Below, in pieces: positions 58,961 through 64,000 of a stretch of 64,000 bases of DNA. The position numbers and the translations under genes were made by a program. Location of the stretch: assembly GCF_030272615.1 (NCBI RefSeq), contig NC_081414.1, forward strand, positions 817,790,396-817,854,395, in the 5' to 3' direction. The notes under the pieces are model-generated. The model saw only the letters and a list, made by a program, of their open reading frames with translations, was not told where the DNA came from and did not search any database. Positions within the stretch are counted from its first letter, which is position 1. Each line of letters starts with the position of its first letter. Origin of the DNA: Cryptomeria japonica. Taxonomy: Eukaryota; Streptophyta; Pinopsida; Cupressales; Cupressaceae.

Positions 58961-59467
58961 CATAGGTAAAGATGGAGGATTGAATGAAGAAGAGGGATCG
59001 CCCCCATGACTAATTGTTGCAAGGATGACATATGGAGTTGAAGTAGCCCTGATATTCGAGGTGAAAGTAGGAACACTAGTCAGAGGAATAGTTAAAGGAA
59101 TAGAAGGATTGACTTGTGTTGAAGGTTGTGAATAACCTAGGGTTTTGACACAACTCTTTATAGGCATGACATTAGAATAAACAATATGAGAAATACCACA
59201 AAGTATATCAATTCCATTCTTATCACTTTGAATCGTACATTTAAGGCCTTCAATTAATGGAAGAGCTTCACTATTAGGGTATTCTTGGGACATCCATTGT
59301 TGAAAGTTATCAAATTGATTCTCCAATTTGGAAAGTTGATCTATGGAGACTCTAGTTAAAGCTTCTTCTTCATCATGGGATTCATCAATGGGATAAATAG
59401 GCACATGATTAGGATGGGAACAATTAACATTGTCCTCATTAAAGAAGTCACCCAAAGTAGGCTCCAT
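58961..59467 (-). pseudogene. Element F gag, N-terminal part
   Basis: Minus-strand frame from MEPTLGDFFNEDNVNCSHPN (59467) through LSKLENQFDNFQQWMSQEYP to HGGDPSSSFNPPSLPMSSF, where Copia G interrupts. It continues after G at 51588 (ILVILQPINVTQGGN). This N-terminal extension precedes the capsid domain in many plant Gypsy gags and is largely disordered here. Confidence 0.75.
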
Positions 59468-59589
59468 CTCCTCGGTAATTAAACCTTGGGAAGCCTTAAT
59501 TCTAATGCTTCATCTAATGGGGATAGTATAGGTAGGAATAATGGTGGTAAAACTCATGCACTAAAGGGAAAATTTGAATTTTGAATTTT

Positions 59590-59900
59590 AAATTATAGCA
59601 CTAATACATTTAGCCTAAAATTTTGACAAAGGTTTCCGACGGAGAAGGTATATTGTGATCAAACTTGATTTTTTTTTGAAAAAATGCCCGATTTTGTCGG
59701 AATTCCGACGATAATTCAACATTTGGTTTTGACGTAGAAGGAATTGGCAAAGACATTAGGGTTTTTTTTGAAAAAGTGCCCACGTTCGTTGAAATTCTGA
59801 CGACCACATGCATTACTTAAAAAAAAAAGAAAAGACCAAGTCATTTCATAAATCCCACCTCTTTACAAAATCCCGCCTCTCATTCATCCCACCTCTATAG
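59590..59900 (+). repeat. Dimeric GTCGG-rich repeat, copy 2
   Basis: Opposite orientation to 32640-33010. Shared landmarks are 'ggagaaggtatattgtgatc', 'gaaaaaatgcccgatttt', 'gaaaaagtgcccacgttcg' and 'gaccaagtcatttcataaat'. It lies where the 5' end of Gypsy F should continue, so it probably marks the insertion or recombination that removed F's 5' LTR. Confidence 0.75.
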
Positions 59901-61350
59901 AGAACCTATGGGTTTAATCGTGGCGGGGAAGATCATTGGTCACTTCCCAAGGAACTGCCTCAAGTAGAGCTGGAACTAAGATTGTTGGAAGCTCTAGAGA
60001 TTTACCACCCTGTAAAATTACAAGGTTGCCCTCATTTCAATCCCTTCCATTATTTTATTGACACGAATCATATTGTTCCCTTTTTTTGAGTTTTGTATGA
60101 AAATAGTGATCATAAACTAAAAAATATTGGCATGGCATGGATGGTGTGTCATTGTGATGCATAGTTTATTTGATAATTTTGTATGCACTTATTTGGTTTT
60201 GCTTGGTGAGGCCAACTTTAATGCAGTAAAAACAATGCTTTGATCACATTCTTGAATATTTATAAATCGAGTCACACTTGAATGTCACCTATAATTGTTA
60301 TGCTACAACTTAATCACATGTCTAGTGGAGTAATAGACGACCTTATTTTGCTAGACGGATTTGACAATTGGGTCATACTATCATGAGTGTCTCCCGTTAC
60401 CATTCCACTATAACATTTTAGACCACAACTATGGGATGCATATGGGACAACTCACTGCTTAAAATTTAAATCAGAATACTTCCACAGCCAAGGGTTTAAA
60501 CTTTAAACCTGTACATATACTATTGCTGTCCATAACCAAGAAATAACTACGAAAACCTAGATGAGCTGTTGTTTCTCAATTTATATGGATATATATGTGT
60601 GTTGGTGTTTCCTACTGGTTCTTAGATGTTCTCTAAAGAACAGTCATATCTTCATTAGTTTACTAATTTGAAAGAAATTAGGAAGGGTCTAGTACCTTGT
60701 AGAGTCACTATAAAAGTTTTAAAAGAAGATTGTGATTTACCTTCCTCTAAATGTGTTACTAGTATAGGGAGATCCTTTGTCCTCTACTTCCTTGATCTTC
60801 TTGAGACCTATTCATTCTTATAGTATGTAGTTCAGTTAATTCAGATATCATACTAAAAACCCCATCTTCATTATTTTCATCATTGATCTTTGAGAACAGA
60901 TTCAAAAAAGTCATATTGTTTATAGAGATATATGTCTTCTTCTACTACACCCCTCCATGATATTGCATTAGTCATGTAGACTAATTTAACAATTGTGTTC
61001 TTACAAGAGCAATTTGAAGTGATGTGGCAAAGCTTGTTGCAAATATAGTAGATTATAGTTTTGGATCGAGGCTTGGGATACTTGCACTTGCAAAGGTAAG
61101 TGTGTTCGGAGCATGAAAATGATGATGATTAAAGGATCACTTACAAAAAAATGAGTTTGTATTTTTTGTGAGAGTAATGCTTGTGAGTAAAGGGCTAACA
61201 ACCAAAGGGGCCAGTTTAAGGAAAGTAAGGATCACAAGACTTGTTTTATTGCTTAGTAAAATTTTGAATATATTTGTTCTGATTGATGAAATGAATTATT
61301 TCAATTTGAGCCATATCAATGAGATGAATCAAATAACAAGTAGCAATAAT
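59901..61350. other. AT-rich intergenic DNA, no gene
   Basis: No coding signal, tRNA or clear repeat pair was found. Confidence 0.55.
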
Positions 61351-61677
61351 TGCTGGTGTAATAGGGATATTACCTAGCTACTTCCACTATTAGGTCATTT
61401 TTATGCCTTATCATTTAAGTTTACTTAAGGTATACATAGGATACTTATCACTTTATGTCTCATATCATAAGATTAAGATACTTTCATAATCTTATGATAT
61501 CCTACACATCTCATCTTGACCTATATAATCAAGGGGTTCTATTTATAATCTCATTCATTCATATTGTAAACTTGCATTCATTATTAGGAATATAGTTTAT
61601 TCATGTCATATTGATCTTCTCATTTTGTTGTGCTTTCCATTAGACCTCTAGATCTTGGGTGGCTATCTTCATAGTCA
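61351..61677 (+). mobile_element. Probable solo LTR related to element B
   Basis: Begins tgctggtgtaatagggatat like the B LTR (tgttggtgtaatt). It ends with the same order of motifs as B: 'ggaatatagtttattcatgtc', a ttgt-rich part, 'ccattagacctctagatcttgg'. No gag or PBS follows and no second copy is present in the window. Flanking TSDs (ataat / aatat) do not match exactly, so the right end is uncertain. Confidence 0.5.
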
Positions 61678-62183
61678 AATATTAAAATATTCACCTTTAT
61701 AGATTCTATAAAAGAATGGTTTTATCAAGAATATCATATGGAATAGCTTCTAAATATTTGCATTTGATAACAATATTGTTAGAGCATTTTGGTTTATAGG
61801 AAAATAATCTAAACTAGACTTTTCAAGCTAAGACAAAACAAAGTAAGGTAGTACAATAATCACTTTCTCTAAATTGAGATCTTTTGGCAAAATTTTCCAA
61901 AAAAATCTCTAAATTAGTCACATAAACATACTTTCTCACTATCTTCCCCTCCATATAACCCCTTGGATCAAATAAGGGTATAATTCTGAATGCTTTCAAG
62001 TTATACATAGTGATATCTTTGTCACATTGTTTTAAGTTTCATATCTCATGGCAGTGGTTACTCTTGTCATATGATTGCTATTGTGTAGATGGGTCCTTGA
62101 GCCCTGGTTTATATCAAAGATATTCTTTGCATCCTCACTCAATGGTGATCAAGCTCTCCCTACCCAGATTAACCTATCTCTAA
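61678..62183. other. Intergenic DNA, no clear gene
   Basis: May be the decayed upstream part of the LINE ORF1-like remnant that follows, but no motif can be defended. Confidence 0.4.
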
Positions 62184-62487
62184 ATTTGGAAAATGGATGC
62201 AAAAGTTTGAGTACGAGTACTCTTCGGTTATTTGTCATGCTTGTAAGGAGAAAAATAAGGATGAAACTTTCCCTATTTCCTAGGAGATTCAAAATATTGA
62301 TTCTAATCAAGGGAGTTCCCCTTTGGATTGTTCAAGAATATATAATGCTTTGGGTTCTAATGATGGATGTGTCAATGATATTATGTCCCTTCATTGTCTC
62401 AAGAAAATAGGATTTGGAGAGAAGGGTCCTTCCTTTGTGCTCAATCAAAGAGCTTTGGATCAATTTTTTAAACCACCCCAATTTTAG
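62184..62487 (+). pseudogene. Possible LINE ORF1 remnant with zinc-knuckle-like motif
   Basis: The frame reads WMQKFEYEYSSVICHACKEK and continues with NKDETFPISREIQNID to NQRALDQFFKPPQF*. 'KxEYExxPxxCHxCxxxxH' is how the zinc knuckle of plant L1 ORF1 (after DUF4283) usually starts; here the His and last Cys are not intact. ORF1 proteins coat LINE RNA. Similarity is short and upstream support is weak. Confidence 0.35.
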
Positions 62488-62561
62488 ATGGTTCATTTTT
62501 GCTTTAGTTATTCCGCCTCTTTTTGTTTTGTTGTTTTGGAGCCATTTTGTTTTGTTGTTTT

Positions 62562-63736
62562 TGTTGGAAATATGGATGGAGTAACTGAGAGGGGAGGGGT
62601 GAATCAGTTACCACAAAAATAAATCCACAAGTCCCTTAGATGTCTTAAATATAAACTGCTGAAACTCGGTAAATTAACTTATCAGTGTTTATTAAACATT
62701 AACATGCATAAAACAAGTAACATGAACACAAGTAACACCAGATATAACGTGGAAACCCAATTTTGGGAAAACCACCAATGTAACTAGTTACTGATTTTCA
62801 CTCTTCTGAAGTGAGCCCTGTTAGGAGCCAACCCTGTTAAAGGTTACAAAACACACTGTTAGGTGTGACCCTGTTAGAGGATTTGATCACCCTACTAGGA
62901 GTGGCCTTGTGAAAGGTCTTAAGAACAATTCAACCGAATTGTCACCTTGTCAGAGGATTTACAAAATGGTTGTTAGACCAACTCTGTTAAGAGATTTCGG
63001 TATCACTGCTACAATGGTTAGAAAGCAACAATGAAGTGATCTGAATTAAATACAACTTATCTTGCTGATACAGATCTCTGTTTTGCACCAATAGATCCTT
63101 ACTGATCACATATATCTTTTCTGCACCTCAAGGATATCACTAATCCTTCATCAGAATTCGCACATTTCTGCTCCTTCACATTTCCATACTTTTCATACTT
63201 CACCACACTTCGAAATCGCAACTTGATCTCTCATATATACCATTCAGGTTACCAAGTCGGCCCAATTACAAGTTAAGATGAATATTACATAGGTCGGCTA
63301 CATATACAAATTTCAATAAATAAATATTGCTTCGGTCGGCTGCATAAACATTTCACTGATGCTTGGTGAACACTGCTGATTCTTCGGTAACCAACTGAAC
63401 TCGGTAAGTACTGCAAACTCGGTATAGACTGACTTTCCTTCACATATTCTTCAAAGACCGACTTAACTCGGTAAAGACTGTGAACTCGGTATAGCATACT
63501 GGAGTGCTAGGTAGACTCTGTAACTTGCTTCTCTTACCGTCTGAACTCGGTAGACTCTGTCTAACTGCTTTGCCGAACATTCTGAACTTGGTAGACTCTG
63601 TCTAACTGCTTTGCCGAACATTCTGAACTCGGTAGACTCTGTCTAACTGCTTTGCTGAACATTCTGAACTTGGTAGACTGATATGACATTTGTGTAACAT
63701 CAAAGACAATACATAATTAAACAATTGTATCCAACA
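62562..63736 (-). repeat. 3' LTR of element H (element continues beyond the window)
   Basis: 1175 bp with TG...CA ends (tgttggaaat at 62562, tccaaca at 63736), directly followed by a PPT and the motif ggcattgatggcaacac that also follow the 3' LTRs of A and C. It contains the 'acgtggaaacccaattttgg' block typical of this LTR group. The matching 5' LTR must lie to the right, outside the window. It contains many copies of an actcggta motif. Confidence 0.82.
63541..63680. repeat. 41-bp tandem array inside LTR H
   Basis: Units starting ctgaact(c/t)ggtagactc at 63541, 63582, 63623 and 63664 (last one partial), differing by single C/T changes. Confidence 0.92.
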
Positions 63737-64000
63737 ATCTCCCTCTTTGGCATTGATGGCAACACAACATGTCATAGCAGAATGAAATTTGAAAACAGGT
63801 CTTTTCTTTTATGATAGCAACATGCCAACATAACTTTCCCTTTGGATAGAGAACACTCCTTCTTTCAATAATCTCCCTCTGTGAAGTAACTTCATCTTTG
63901 GACAGTAAAACTCTCCCTCTTTATCAAACAACTCTCCCTCTTTATCTTAATGAACTTTCTTTCAAATTTTAGTAGGATATGACAGTAACTCTCCCTCTTT
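63737..64000 (-). other. PPT and internal 3' region of element H
   Basis: The PPT (element strand ccaaagagggagat) abuts the LTR. The plus strand then repeats ctccctctttg/ctccctctttatc several times (63849, 63868, 63913, 63937, 63986), as if the polypurine tract had been duplicated. No coding is reached before the window ends. Confidence 0.65.

Noticed and set aside
63541-63680. CRISPR-like regular repeat
   Set aside because: Head-to-tail 41-bp tandem units without spacers, within a plant LTR.

Overview
The window reads as a piece of a very large, repeat-dominated plant nuclear genome, most likely a gymnosperm (conifer-type). It is AT-rich and has no intact single-copy host gene. It is packed with nested LTR retrotransposons (Copia and Gypsy), a plant L1-clade LINE with an RNase H domain, a tRNA-derived SINE, and fragments of plant-only gene families (a DRM-type DNA methyltransferase, a PPR protein, histone H2A, ribosomal protein eL32). 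The species cannot be named from the sequence alone.

Layout. 1-5806: AT-rich DNA with a 210-bp tandem duplication, a minus-strand remnant of a disordered LINE-associated protein (about 0.9-2.3 kb) and a SINE near 4.2 kb. 5822-10667: a 5'-truncated LINE bounded by a 15-bp target-site duplication (TSD); it carries RT, RNase H and an extra downstream ORF. 10915-41135: one old Copia (element A, minus strand, LTRs of about 1.24 kb, TSD ggaga) split by element B (14086-37172, plus strand, LTRs of about 480 bp, gag-protease only). B in turn holds a foreign block with a DRM methyltransferase fragment arranged as hairpins, an exon-like segment and a PPR fragment. That block is itself interrupted by element C (21528-29112, minus strand, TSD aaccc), an RT-less LTR element with a large ORF of its own. 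42226 to about 59600: a Gypsy-type element (F, minus strand, gag and protease but no RT seen), split by Copia E (45510-50070, TSD ggtat) and by a young Copia G (51589-58955, TSD gaaga). G has one near-complete gag-pol frame and carries a histone H2A/eL32 chimera antisense in its leader. 59600-64000: a repeat fragment, a probable solo LTR, a weak LINE ORF1 remnant and the left LTR of a further minus-strand element (H) that runs off the window.

How the parts fit. Nearly all coding sequence is retrotransposon coding sequence at different stages of decay. LTR-pair divergence judged by eye is about 10% (A), about 5% (B and C) and about 1% (G), in line with the nesting order. Many premature stops are TAG at former CAG or CTGG sites, as expected from long-term CHG cytosine methylation followed by deamination.

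The most interesting system is at 15.3-19.2 kb. Fragments of a de novo DNA methyltransferase (DRM family) occur as one inverted repeat with arms of about 1.1 kb and two smaller hairpins, downstream of a promoter-bearing LTR. This is a natural candidate for a hairpin-siRNA source directed at the host's own methylation gene. Second comes the H2A-eL32 chimera inside Copia G, apparently joined at an AAGAAG microhomology. Third is the LINE whose TSD-defined unit contains a third ORF. All function statements are inferences from sequence read by eye; no database search was run.
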